A stretch of 64,000 nt of DNA from Paenacidovorax monticola (GCF_014489595.1 NZ_CP060790.1:992001-1056000); one strand, 5' to 3'. Shown: positions 9,110 to 17,263, counted from the stretch's first letter. Notes: generated from the letters alone by a model not told the origin. Numbers and translations are program-made.

Positions 9110-9573
9110 CACCTCTCGCTACATCCGCCTCCCATACCAGCTTTGTGCTGGATCGCAGCTTCAAGGCCTCGGTTGCCCGTGTCTTCGCCGCCTGGGCCGA
9201 TCCGGCCGCCAAGCTGCGCTGGACGGACTGCCATGCCGCCACGAGCACACCCGAATACCACATGGACTTCCGCCCCGGCGGCCACGAGACCTACCGCAGC
9301 GTGACGGCCGATGGCACCCGCCTGGCGGTGGAAAAGGTCTTCCTCGATATCGTGCCCGCGGCCCGCATCGTCTTTGCCTACTCGATGGCCGCGAACGACC
9401 GCATGCTGTCGGCCTCGCTGGTCACCGTGGAGTTCACCGACGGCAGCGCCGGCTCGGCTCTGAAGCTGACCGAGCAACTGGTCTACCTGGACGGCCATCA
9501 CGATCTGGAGCAGCGCCGGCGAGGCACCGAGGAGGGCCTGGATCGGCTGCTGCTCGAGGTGGATGCCATGTAG
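9106..9573 (+). CDS. SRPBCC (AHSA1/START-like) family protein
   Basis: 155 residues, GTG start at 9106 overlapping the upstream TGA. The sequence 'LDRSFKASVARVFAAWADP' followed by 'MDFRPGGHETYRSV' and a C-terminal 'TEEGLDRLL' helix is the usual AHSA1 / Aha1-C-like helix-grip fold with a hydrophobic ligand cavity. Such proteins often pair with ArsR regulators, and some bind small hydrophobic molecules. The three-gene operon GST-ArsR-SRPBCC suggests sensing plus handling of a hydrophobic electrophile. The ligand is not predictable. Confidence 0.88.
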   Translation: MTPLATSASHTSFVLDRSFKASVARVFAAWADPAAKLRWTDCHAATSTPEYHMDFRPGGHETYRSVTADGTRLAVEKVFLDIVPAARIVFAYSMAANDRMLSASLVTVEFTDGSAGSALKLTEQLVYLDGHHDLEQRRRGTEEGLDRLLLEVDAM

Positions 9574-9602
9574 CCGGGCACCTTGCGCGCGTTCTGGATC
9601 GT

Positions 9603-9629
9603 CCCCAGCCTTTTGCCGCATGGCTGGGG
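9603..9629 (+). terminator. Hairpin after the SRPBCC gene
   Basis: CCCCAGCC (9603-9610) and GGCTGGGG (9622-9629) form an eight-base perfect stem 30 bases after the SRPBCC stop. There is no T run, so it may be an mRNA end structure rather than a full intrinsic terminator. Confidence 0.4.
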
Positions 9630-9700
9630 TCACTGCTCTTGACGCAGTGGCACTTCCCGGCAAAGTCCCTCTAGGCTCCTGTTCGAAAGGTTTTAACCCA

Positions 9701-10081
9701 ATGCAAGCATTGCAAGGCATGGCTTGGCTTCTGGTGCTGCAGCTCGCCGGTGAGGCTCTGGCGCACATGCTGGGCCTGCCGTTCCCAGGGCCGGTCGTCG
9801 GCATGCTGCTTCTGGCGGTCGCGCTGCAATTCCCCCTGGTGCGCGAACCAGTGCATGTTGCCGCGAGCTTTCTGTTGTCGCATCTGTCGCTGCTGTTCGT
9901 GCCCGTGGGGGTAGGGGTCATCACCCACCTGGATCTGCTGCGCGACTACGGGCTCAAGCTGATGCTGGTCATTGCCCTGTCCACCTGGGCCGGCATGGGG
10001 GTCACGGTGCTGCTGGTGCGCGCCTTGATGCGCGGCCAGTTCCCGGCCAGGGAAGAGGAGGGGGGCGCTACCGATGCCTGA
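9701..10081 (+). CDS. cidA: CidA/LrgA-family holin-like membrane protein
   Basis: 126 residues, nearly all hydrophobic, about four membrane segments. Family signature is 'GLPFPGPVVGMLLLAVALQ' near residues 25-43, followed by the 'LLSHLSLLFVPVGVGVI' helix. The ATG at 9701 begins right at the conserved first helix; the upstream in-frame extension to 9563 lacks conserved sequence. CidA/LrgA proteins associate with LrgB in the inner membrane and are linked to holin-like control of murein hydrolases and to pyruvate or overflow metabolite transport. It overlaps the lrgB gene by 8 bases. Confidence 0.88.
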   Translation: MQALQGMAWLLVLQLAGEALAHMLGLPFPGPVVGMLLLAVALQFPLVREPVHVAASFLLSHLSLLFVPVGVGVITHLDLLRDYGLKLMLVIALSTWAGMGVTVLLVRALMRGQFPAREEEGGATDA

Positions 10082-10801
10082 CTTTGTGCAGCTCTGGGTC
10101 TACCTTTCGTCCGCACCGCTGTTCGGGCTGACGGCCACGCTGGTTGTCTATGTGATGGCGCAAGGGCTGTATGTACGCTCCGGTCAGGCGCCATGGGCCA
10201 ATCCGGTGCTGTGGTCGGTGGTGGTCCTGGGATCGGCGCTGTGGGTCACGCATGTGCCTTACCCCACGTATTTTGCCGGCGCGCAGTTCATCCATTTCCT
10301 GCTGGGGCCGGCCGTCGTCGCGCTGGGGTTTCCGTTGTGGGAGCGGCGTGCAGCGCTTCAACGCAACTGGGGGCGCTTTCTGCTGGCAGCGCTGGCGGGG
10401 GCGCCACGGCTGCCGTGGTCGCTGTGAGTCTGGGGTGGGCCGTGGGCCTGCCGGCCGAGGTTCTGCGCTCCCTGGCGCCCAAGTCGGTCACGGCCCCGGT
10501 GGCCATGGGCGTGGCAGAGAAGATCGGCGGCGTCCCCGCCCTGGCCGCCGTGTTCGCGGTGCTGACAGGCCTGATTGGGGCCCTGTCTGCCCGCTTGCTG
10601 TTCCGGATCCTGGGCATTGGCACGAGCGGTATGGATTGGGTCGCCCGCGGCTTTGGACTGGGCACGGTGTCGCATGGCATCGGCGCGGCGCGAGCGCTGC
10701 AGGTGAATGCCGATGCCGGGGCATACGCGGGCCTGGCGCTGAGCTTGCAGGTGCTGCTGGCGGCCTTGCTCATGCCGTTGGTGGCGCGCCGGTTCTCATA
10801 G
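10074..10801 (+). CDS. lrgB: LrgB-family membrane protein, one apparent frameshift
   Basis: The N-terminal part reads from ATG 10074 ('VYVMAQGLYVRSGQAPWANP', 'VPYPTYFAGAQFIHFLLGPA'). The frame breaks in the five-G run 10397-10401; one added base continues 'GGATAAVVAVSLGWAVGLP', then the family hallmark 'LRSLAPKSVTAPVAMGVAE' and 'GFGLGTVSHGIGAARAL'. The restored length is 242 residues, normal for LrgB, with multiple membrane segments. It overlaps cidA by 8 bases and pairs with it in the membrane. The single-base loss in a homopolymer looks like an assembly error. Confidence 0.87.
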
Positions 10802-10880
10802 TTTTGTACAGACAGTGAGCGGCTCCCGGACGGAGGGGTTGTCAGCACTTGAATGAGGCTCGTGCGGCTTGGCCCTTAGA

Positions 10881-11273
10881 TCACTTCGGCCGGAACAAGG
10901 CACAGAGCTTGTTGCCATCGGGGTCACGCACGTAGGCCAGGTACATTGCTCCCAGCTTGCCTTCGCGGAGGCCAGGAGGCTCTTCAATCGATGTGCCACC
11001 GTGTGCCACTGCGACATCATGAAACTGCAGGACTTGCTCTGGCGAACCACACTTGAAGCCGATGGTGCCGCCATTGGCGAACGAAGCAGACTCTCCATTG
11101 ATCGGTTGACTGACACAGAACGTTCCACCGTCCTGTCGATAGAACAGACGGAATTGCCCGGTAGCGTTTTGATTTCGGATCGGCTCTCCGGCACCAAGGA
11201 CGGCGAGGACGGCGTCGTAGAAGCGCTTCGAGCGTTCGATGTCGTTCGATCCGACCATTACGTGGCTGAACAT
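10881..11273 (-). CDS. VOC family (glyoxalase/bleomycin-resistance-like) protein
   Basis: 130 residues. Starts 'MFSHVMVGSNDIERSKRFYDAVL', the usual first beta-alpha-beta of a VOC domain, and ends with 'AYVRDPDGNKLCALFR'. Metal-ligand positions would be His4 and the acidic residue in the last strand, which here is Leu-Cys rather than Glu, so the usual metal site may be incomplete. ATG 11273 is preferred over TTG 11276 because AAGGAG lies eight bases upstream of it. It is convergent with lrgB. The function is unknown; proteins of this size are often small-molecule binding or detoxifying. Confidence 0.85.
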   Translation of the reverse strand: MFSHVMVGSNDIERSKRFYDAVLAVLGAGEPIRNQNATGQFRLFYRQDGGTFCVSQPINGESASFANGGTIGFKCGSPEQVLQFHDVAVAHGGTSIEEPPGLREGKLGAMYLAYVRDPDGNKLCALFRPK

Positions 11274-11635
11274 CAAGTTATCTCCTTAGAGTAGGGCGTT
11301 GCAGTTGAGTTGGGTAAGGTGCGAGACAGCGCCTCGTGCTGCCTAACGTAATGTAGACAGCTCCAAGCCGCAGGCCATATATACACGAAGCGCCCCCGGG
11401 CTGAGACCGCTTGCCGCGTGCTCCGCCAGCAACAGATCGCGCCAGCGCTGGCTGACAGAGTTGTTCTATGCTGAAGTCAACGCAATACGCTCCCGTGCCG
11501 AGGAAGGTAACGCACGCTTCTATGCGCTCACTTCGGGTTGACCGTGCAGGTGGTCATCTGCGCACTGATCGCCGCTACCGTCGATCAATGGCCCGTCTCG
11601 GGCTGAAAGCTGAATTGTTCAGGGCGGACGAAAGA
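11274..11635. other. Gap of about 360 bases; possible remnant open stretch
   Basis: No complete gene. Plus-strand sequence from about 11400 to the TGA at 11539-11541 is open and encodes a charged, gene-like segment containing 'RWLTELFYAEVNAIRSRAEE', without an identifiable start. It may be the tail of a decayed gene. The stretch leads into the histidine kinase at 11636 and probably also carries its promoter, which I cannot place. Confidence 0.3.
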
Positions 11636-13021
11636 ATGAATTTGAATCTGGTCACTGCTGCGCTCTTCTGCGCTTTGGTGGAATTTTCCCTTTGCATTGG
11701 TATGTTGGTATTATGGCGGAGAGAAAAATCACACTACCTCATTTACTGGAGTACAGGTTTTCTTTCTTTTGGAATCGGCTCATTGCTGATCTCATTGCGA
11801 GACAAGATTCCTGATTTTTTAAGTATTTTCATCGCCAATGTGAGCACGATGCTAAGCGCCGTGCTCTTCTACATCGGTATTTGCATTTTCTTCGGTCGGC
11901 GCCGCACGTGGCTGCCCTGGATGCTGACGATCGTAAGCCTGGCTGCAATATTGCTGATTTACTACTCGCACTTCAGCTACAACACCTTGGCGCGGATCTA
12001 TGTATATAGCACTGCCCAAACACTGCTCGCGCTGATGACGGTGCAGGCGTTGTTCACCCTGATTCGCGAGCGCGACGCCATCGTCAACCCCGAAGTCGTT
12101 GTCGTCAGCTTGTTGTTTCTGGCGGCGCATGGTGCGCGCATCGCCGGTACACCGTTGTTTTCCGTGCCGCAGGATTTTTTGGCGTCAGGCAATTTTCAGA
12201 CACTGCTGGCTTTTGGACTAATGGTGATTCACATCAGTTACGCCCTGGCCTTCGGCAACATGCACTCATCTGCTTTGCATGCCAAACTGAGTGCAGCACT
12301 CGCCGACGTCAAAGCAAAGGATCGACAGAAAGTTGAAGTCCTCGGCTACGTCAGCCATGACTTGCGTACGCCGCTGACGGCGATAAGCGTGTGTTCCGCA
12401 CTTTTGCTCACCGATGCACAAGAGGAACAAGACAGGCCGCTGCAGGTGATCCAGCGCAGTGTCAAATATCAGACAGACCTGATCGACGAATTGCTGGAAT
12501 ACACCAAGACCGAACTTCAACCTCTGGCGATTCAGCCCGTCACCACAGACCTACTCTTCCTGCTGGACGATATTTCAGAATATTCCATCGCCCTGTGCTC
12601 GCAGCAGAACAACCGTTTCCACTACCACTCTTCCGACCGAATTCCCCGCCAGGTCAGCCTGGACGGAAAACGCTTGCAGCAGGTGCTGCTAAACCTGCTC
12701 TCCAATGCCGCCAAATTCACGCGCGATGGCGAGGTGACTCTGTCGGTCGTAGCCAGCAAGCCCGAGGACGGCTTCTGCACCCTGCACTTCGCTGTCAGCG
12801 ACACAGGGGAAGGGATCGACCTGAATCAAGGCATCGATATTTTCAGCGCCTTCCAGCAAATACAGGCCACGAACGGAAGCACCGGATTAGGCCTGTTCAT
12901 CGCGCAGCGCATTGTCTCGGCCATGGGTGGGGCTCTGGGCGTAGCCAGCACTTCCGGTCAAGGTACCCGATTTTCGTTCGAGTTTTCCGCACCAGTCATC
13001 AAGGTATCTGAATCGGACTAG
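11636..13021 (+). CDS. Membrane-bound sensor histidine kinase (orphan)
   Basis: 461 residues from ATG 11636. The first 210 residues form about seven hydrophobic helices ('LVTAALFCALVEFSLCIGML' onward), resembling a 7TM/MASE-like sensory module. The kinase core follows: phospho-acceptor His241 in 'SHDLRTPLTA', N-box around Asn357 in 'LLNLLSNAAKF', G1 'DTGEGID' and G2 'GSTGLGLFIAQRI'. No receiver domain or adjacent response regulator is present, so it is an orphan that must act through a distant partner. Codon use is visibly more AT-rich than the surrounding genes, suggesting acquisition. In-frame starts further upstream (11468, 11588) lack the hydrophobic N-terminus and any good ribosome site. 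Confidence 0.85.
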   Translation: MNLNLVTAALFCALVEFSLCIGMLVLWRREKSHYLIYWSTGFLSFGIGSLLISLRDKIPDFLSIFIANVSTMLSAVLFYIGICIFFGRRRTWLPWMLTIVSLAAILLIYYSHFSYNTLARIYVYSTAQTLLALMTVQALFTLIRERDAIVNPEVVVVSLLFLAAHGARIAGTPLFSVPQDFLASGNFQTLLAFGLMVIHISYALAFGNMHSSALHAKLSAALADVKAKDRQKVEVLGYVSHDLRTPLTAISVCSALLLTDAQEEQDRPLQVIQRSVKYQTDLIDELLEYTKTELQPLAIQPVTTDLLFLLDDISEYSIALCSQQNNRFHYHSSDRIPRQVSLDGKRLQQVLLNLLSNAAKFTRDGEVTLSVVASKPEDGFCTLHFAVSDTGEGIDLNQGIDIFSAFQQIQATNGSTGLGLFIAQRIVSAMGGALGVASTSGQGTRFSFEFSAPVIKVSESD

Positions 13022-13108
13022 TCTCCCGCCGTGCGAAGGGAAGCAGCGCCCGGGGCGTGCCATCACCGACACCCACACGGCTTCGAAAACCCATGCTGAC
13101 ACTACTTC

Positions 13109-13165
13109 TGCGGCGAGAACACCAAGCTCAAGCGCATGCACGCCGACCTGGCGCTGATGCACCAG
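13109..13165 (+). mobile_element. IS3-family transposase OrfA fragment (remnant)
   Basis: A 57-base stretch translates as 'CGENTKLKRMHADLALMHQ'. This matches the coiled-coil segment of IS3-type OrfA proteins (E-N-x-x-L-K-R-M-Y-A-D-L-A-L pattern). Nothing else of the element is recognisable and the frame is not part of a longer gene. It marks past insertion-sequence activity between the histidine kinase and polB. Identification rests on this short motif alone. Confidence 0.5.
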
Positions 13166-13400
13166 CCTCAGGCTGTCGGTACGGACAGTCCGCACTCTTG
13201 GCTTCCCGCAGGCCAGGCACGGCCCAGTGGCGCAAGATGTCGGGGCATCATGGTGGCCGGCGAAGGCTGACCCATGTAGCGCTGCAGCGCTGGCTCAGAA
13301 CCATGCCCAGATGCGGCGCAGCAATGCGGGAGCTGGTCGGGGAGGACGGAATACATAGCGGGATGGTTTGTACATGGTCTTCTCGGTGTCATTTTTCTCG

Positions 13401-13422
13401 ATACTGTACAAAACATCAGTAT
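13401..13422. promoter_or_regulatory. LexA-type SOS box upstream of polB
   Basis: ATACTG - 10 bases - CAGTAT is a perfect six-base inverted repeat containing the CTGT...(A)CAG core spacing of gammaproteobacterial/betaproteobacterial LexA boxes (CTG-N10-CAG, with an AT-rich interior). It lies 86 bases before the polB start codon. In Escherichia coli polB is a known LexA regulon gene, so the pairing of site and gene is strong support. Confidence 0.7.
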
Positions 13423-13507
13423 CATAGGCAAGAGCGCCTCGGTACCCTTCAACCGGCTCGCCCAAGGCGTCAGAATTGGCGCGCGTTAGCGTCCTCCGCT
13501 CTACCTG

Positions 13508-15898
13508 ATGTCCTCAGCAGCCCTCGCACCCGCCGAACTCCCGGGCTTCATCCTTACGCGCCACTGGCGCGATCTCCCAGACGGCACCGAGATCGAATAC
13601 TGGCTGGCCACCGACGAGGGGCCGAAGAAGGTGCTTCTGACACAGCAGACCTCGGTCGCCTTCCTGCCAGCCCGCCATCGGGCTGCGGCACAAGCTCCTC
13701 TGGCGGGCTTGGAGGTGAAGGAGCTTGGTCTGAAGACGTTCGATCAGGAGCCCGTCCTCGGCGTCTACGCCCGCAGGTTCCGTGATCTCGGCAAGCTGGC
13801 GCGCGCACTCCAGCCTCTGGGGATCCCGCTCTACGAAGCGGATGTCCGCCCGCACGACCGCTATCTGATGGAGCGGTTCATCACGGCCGGCGTTGTGGTC
13901 GAGGGAGGCCTGCGGAAAGGGCAGGGCATCATCGACTGCCGGTTGAAGCCCGCGTCCGGTTGGCGCCCGGTGATGAAGGTGGTGTCGCTGGACATCGAGA
14001 CGAGCGCGACTGAGGAGCTGTACTCCATTGCTCTGGATGGTGCGGGTGACCGGGTGGTCTTCATGCTGGGGGAGGTGACTGCATCAGCGTCGGCGCCAGC
14101 CGCGTCACCGATGGACTTCAGGCTTCTTTATTGCCCGACGCGCCGGGACATGGTCGAGCAGCTCAATGCCTGGTTTGAGGCCCACGATCCGGACGTCATC
14201 ATCGGCTGGAACGTGATCCAGTTCGACCTGCGGGTGCTACAGAAGGCGGCCGATGCGAGCTCCGTGCCGCTGCAGCTCGGACGCGAACGCCGTCCCATCG
14301 CGTGGCGCACGCACCCGGGTCGGCAGGGCTACCTGTTCGCACCCATGCCCGGGCGCGTGGTCGTCGATGGCATCGAAGCGCTGCGGGCGGGCATGTGGAG
14401 CTTCCCGTCGTTCAGCCTCGAAGCGGTCTCGCAGGAACTGCTCGGCGAGGGCAAGGAGATCGGCGATGCCTACGACAAGATGGCCGAGATCGAGCGGCGC
14501 TACCAGGCAAACAAGCCGGCGCTGGCCCGCTACAACATCCGCGACTGCGCGCTCGTCCTGCGCATCTTCGACCAACTGGAGCTGCTGCCGTTCGTGCTCG
14601 AGCGCGCGCAGACGACGGGCCTGCAGGTGGACCATTTTGGCGGCTCCATCGCCGCGTTCAGCCACCATTACCTGCCGCGCATGCACCGCCTGGGCTACGT
14701 GGCACCGAACGTGGGTGACATCGCGGCCAAGGCCTTCCCTGGCGGCTATGTGATGGACTCCACGCCGGGCTTCTACGACTCCGTCCTGGTCCTGGACTAC
14801 AAGAGCCTGTACCCCTCCATCATCCGGACCTTCCTGGTGGACCCCGTGGGCCTGGCCGAGGGAGAGAGCACTGACATCCAGACCGGGCTCGTGCAAGGAC
14901 CACAAGGCACGCTGTTCTCACGCGACAAGCACTGCCTGCCGGACATCGTGACCACCCTCTCGAATGCCCGGGACGAGGCCAAGCGGGCGCGCAACCAGCC
15001 GCTGTCGCAGGCCCTGAAGCTGCTCATGAACTCATTCGCCGGAGTGCTGGGCGCATCCGAGTGCCGCTTCTTCAATCCGAAACTGGTGTCCGCCATCACC
15101 CTGCGCGGCCACGAGGTGATGAAGCTGACCCGCGCGTTCGTGGAGCAGCGCGGATACCAGGTCATCTACGGAGACACCGACTCCATCTTCATCTGGCTCA
15201 AACGCCCCCATTCCACCGCGGAGGCGCACGCCGTTGCAGCCAGCCTAGTGCAGGACATCAACGCCTGGTGGGCCCGCAAGCTGCGCGAGGAGCAGCAGCT
15301 GGAGAGCTTCCTCGAAATCGAGTTCGACACCCACTACGCCAAGTTCTTCATGCCCACCATCCGGGGATCGGACGTGGGCAGCAAGAAGCGCTACGCCGGC
15401 CTGAGCATCGATGAAGAGGGGCGAGAGGAGATGGTCTATCGCGGGCTGGAGATGGCCCGCAGCGACTGGACCCCGTTGGCACGCCAGTTCCAGGAGGGCT
15501 TGCTCTCGCGCATCTTCCACGGTGAGCCCTACCGTGCGTTCGTGGCCGACTATGCGCGGTCGATGCTGGATGGCCGGATGGATGCGCTGCTCGTCTACCG
15601 CAAACGCCTGCGCCACCGGCTCGATGCCTACCAGGTCAACGTGCCGCCCCAGGTGCGCGCGGCGCGCATCGCTGACGCGCACAACGCGAAGTTGAACCGT
15701 CCCCAGCAGTACCAGCGCGGTGGCTGGATCCAGTATGTGATGACGCAGAGTGGTCCCGAGCCCCTGGAAGCGCGGCATTCCCGCATTGACTATGAACACT
15801 ACCTCGTCAAGCAGCTCCAGCCCATCGCCGACGCGATTCTCCAGCCATTGGGGGACAGCTTTGTGGCATTGACGAGTGCGCAGAAGGTGCTTTTCTAG
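13508..15898 (+). CDS. polB: DNA polymerase II (family B)
   Basis: 796 residues, close to the 783 of E. coli Pol II. The 3'-5' exonuclease domain shows Exo I 'VSLDIETS' (Asp162, Glu164) and Exo II 'IIGWNVIQFDLRVL'. Polymerase motif A is 'DYKSLYPSII' (Asp430), motif B includes 'ALKLLMNSFAGVLG', and motif C is 'YGDTDS' (Asp556, Asp558). All catalytic acids are present, so both activities should be intact. It would carry out high-fidelity or translesion synthesis during replication restart after DNA damage. There is no clear ribosome site before ATG 13508. An SOS box sits upstream, and the gene lies in an accessory-looking segment, so it may be horizontally acquired. Confidence 0.95.
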   Translation: MSSAALAPAELPGFILTRHWRDLPDGTEIEYWLATDEGPKKVLLTQQTSVAFLPARHRAAAQAPLAGLEVKELGLKTFDQEPVLGVYARRFRDLGKLARALQPLGIPLYEADVRPHDRYLMERFITAGVVVEGGLRKGQGIIDCRLKPASGWRPVMKVVSLDIETSATEELYSIALDGAGDRVVFMLGEVTASASAPAASPMDFRLLYCPTRRDMVEQLNAWFEAHDPDVIIGWNVIQFDLRVLQKAADASSVPLQLGRERRPIAWRTHPGRQGYLFAPMPGRVVVDGIEALRAGMWSFPSFSLEAVSQELLGEGKEIGDAYDKMAEIERRYQANKPALARYNIRDCALVLRIFDQLELLPFVLERAQTTGLQVDHFGGSIAAFSHHYLPRMHRLGYVAPNVGDIAAKAFPGGYVMDSTPGFYDSVLVLDYKSLYPSIIRTFLVDPVGLAEGESTDIQTGLVQGPQGTLFSRDKHCLPDIVTTLSNARDEAKRARNQPLSQALKLLMNSFAGVLGASECRFFNPKLVSAITLRGHEVMKLTRAFVEQRGYQVIYGDTDSIFIWLKRPHSTAEAHAVAASLVQDINAWWARKLREEQQLESFLEIEFDTHYAKFFMPTIRGSDVGSKKRYAGLSIDEEGREEMVYRGLEMARSDWTPLARQFQEGLLSRIFHGEPYRAFVADYARSMLDGRMDALLVYRKRLRHRLDAYQVNVPPQVRAARIADAHNAKLNRPQQYQRGGWIQYVMTQSGPEPLEARHSRIDYEHYLVKQLQPIADAILQPLGDSFVALTSAQKVLF

Positions 15899-16198
15899 GG
15901 GGCAGGGGGAGCAATCTGGTGCGATACCCAACGTCACAGCACTTCAGCAATGCAACATGTGCTACTCCAGCGACGGCCTTCCTATCACCTGTGCTGGCGG
16001 TTCCGACCCGTTGCGGTCCAATGCGGACGTCTGCTTGCAGCTTCATTGCGGGCGCTGTGTGACAAGTTCGATCCGCACTCGCCAACTTGCCTGTTGTGCC
16101 TGATATTCGCAAACCTGCGCAGCGAAGCTCGTGAGACGCTTGCATTGGTGGACGACTTGAATATATGATTCATATATGTTTTATGTGTGGAGGACTGC
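15899..16198. other. Gap of 300 bases after polB
   Basis: I see no convincing gene. Short open stretches exist on both strands but lack family sequence and ribosome sites. The last 40 bases turn sharply AT-rich and carry the operator and promoter of the ParD-like gene. Confidence 0.5.
16161..16177. promoter_or_regulatory. Palindromic operator of the ParD-like/MetAP pair
   Basis: ATATATGA - T - TCATATAT is a perfect eight-base inverted repeat around a single base, ending 21 bases before the ParD-like start. It overlaps the only plausible -10 region (TATATG/TATGTT). Ribbon-helix-helix antitoxins characteristically bind such sites to repress their own operons, so autoregulation is likely. Confidence 0.6.
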
Positions 16199-16405
16199 AT
16201 GGGCATCGTGAACATCGACGATGATCTGCACGATCAGATCCGCAAAGCCAGTGCCGTCTCGTGTCGGTCGATCAACGCGCAAGCGGCGTTCTGGATCAAG
16301 GTTGGCATGTTGTGCGAAACAAATCCAACGCTGAGCTTCAACGAGATCGTGACCCGTGAACTGAAAGGTGCCGGCGTCAGGGTGCAGACCGTCAAGGGGC
16401 TTTGA
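16199..16405 (+). CDS. ParD-like (ribbon-helix-helix type) small protein
   Basis: 68 residues from ATG 16199, with GGAGG at 16189-16193. Begins 'MGIVNIDDDLHDQIRKAS', a beta strand plus helix as in RHH antitoxins, then 'RSINAQAAFWIKVGML' as the second helix; the C-terminus is variable. This matches the family described as ParD-like antitoxins. No ParE toxin follows: the next gene, one base after the stop, is a methionine aminopeptidase. The protein would dimerise and bind the palindrome at 16161-16177. Whether it also contacts the aminopeptidase is unknown. Confidence 0.8.
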   Translation: MGIVNIDDDLHDQIRKASAVSCRSINAQAAFWIKVGMLCETNPTLSFNEIVTRELKGAGVRVQTVKGL

Positions 16406-16406
16406 C

Positions 16407-17174
16407 TTGACCAAGCGACCCGAAGAAATCGCCTTGATGGCGGAGTCCGGCCGCTTGCTGGCGGACGTGTTTGGCTATCTGGATCAGATGAACCTGATCG
16501 GCATGTCCACTATGCAGGTCAACGATCTGATCGATGGCTTCATCGTCAACGAACTCCAGGCGCGCCCGGCCAGCAAAGGACAGTATGGCTACGCCTACGC
16601 GCTCAACGCTTCACGTAACAACGTTGTGTGCCACGGTGTGCCGTCCACAACCGACATCCTGCAAAGCGGGGACATCGTCAACTTCGACATCACGTTGGAG
16701 AAAAATGGCTACATCGCCGATTCCAGTAAGACTTATCTGGTGGGTGAGGTGTCTCCCATGGCCAAACGGCTCGTGCAAGTGACCCATGAAGCGATGTGGA
16801 AAGGGATCAAGATGGTTCGTCCCGGCGCACGACTTGGCGATGTAGGTCACGCCATCGAGCGCCACGCGCGCAGAAACGGCTATTCAGTTGTGAGGGAATA
16901 TTGCGGGCACGGCATCGGGCGCGAGATGCACGAAGAGCCGCAAGTGCTGCACTGGGGCAAGCCGAAAACGGGGTTGGTTTTGCGCGAAGGCATGGTGTTC
17001 ACCATCGAGCCCATGATCAACCAGGGGCGAGCCGCGGTTCACACCCAAGAAGACGGTTGGACGGTCGTCACGTGCGATGAGCAACTGTCGGCACAGTTTG
17101 AACACACCGTGGCCGTGACACAGAACGGTGTGCAGGTTTTGACTTTGCGATCCGGGGAGAGGGTGCCCAACTGA
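16407..17174 (+). CDS. map: Type I methionine aminopeptidase (paralogue coupled to a ParD-like gene)
   Basis: 255 residues from TTG 16407, chosen because AAGGGG at 16394-16399 is seven bases upstream and the protein then begins 'MTKRPEEIALMAESGRLLAD', as type I enzymes do. All five metal ligands are in place: Asp94 and Asp105 ('VNFDITLEKNGYIADSS'), His168 ('CGHGIGREMHEEP'), Glu201 ('FTIEPMI') and Glu232 ('FEHTVAV'), with spacings matching E. coli Map. It should remove N-terminal Met from nascent proteins. The housekeeping map is normally near rpsB, so this is probably a second copy. Translational coupling to the ParD-like gene is essentially certain. Confidence 0.92.
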   Translation: MTKRPEEIALMAESGRLLADVFGYLDQMNLIGMSTMQVNDLIDGFIVNELQARPASKGQYGYAYALNASRNNVVCHGVPSTTDILQSGDIVNFDITLEKNGYIADSSKTYLVGEVSPMAKRLVQVTHEAMWKGIKMVRPGARLGDVGHAIERHARRNGYSVVREYCGHGIGREMHEEPQVLHWGKPKTGLVLREGMVFTIEPMINQGRAAVHTQEDGWTVVTCDEQLSAQFEHTVAVTQNGVQVLTLRSGERVPN

Positions 17175-17263
17175 TGAAGCGCTAAATGCCATTAGCAGGA
17201 TAAAAAACTTTATTTGACATAATATACATCGTATCTATCTAAAGAAAGACCATCCAGAAATGA

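Noticed and set aside
13057..13785. Plus-strand open frame of 242 codons leading into polB
   Set aside because: It overlaps polB in another frame and carries no family sequence except the short IS3-like stretch, which lies in a different frame.
15950..16168. Cys-containing 72-codon open frame between polB and the ParD-like gene
   Set aside because: No ribosome site, no recognisable motif and no neighbours to support it.
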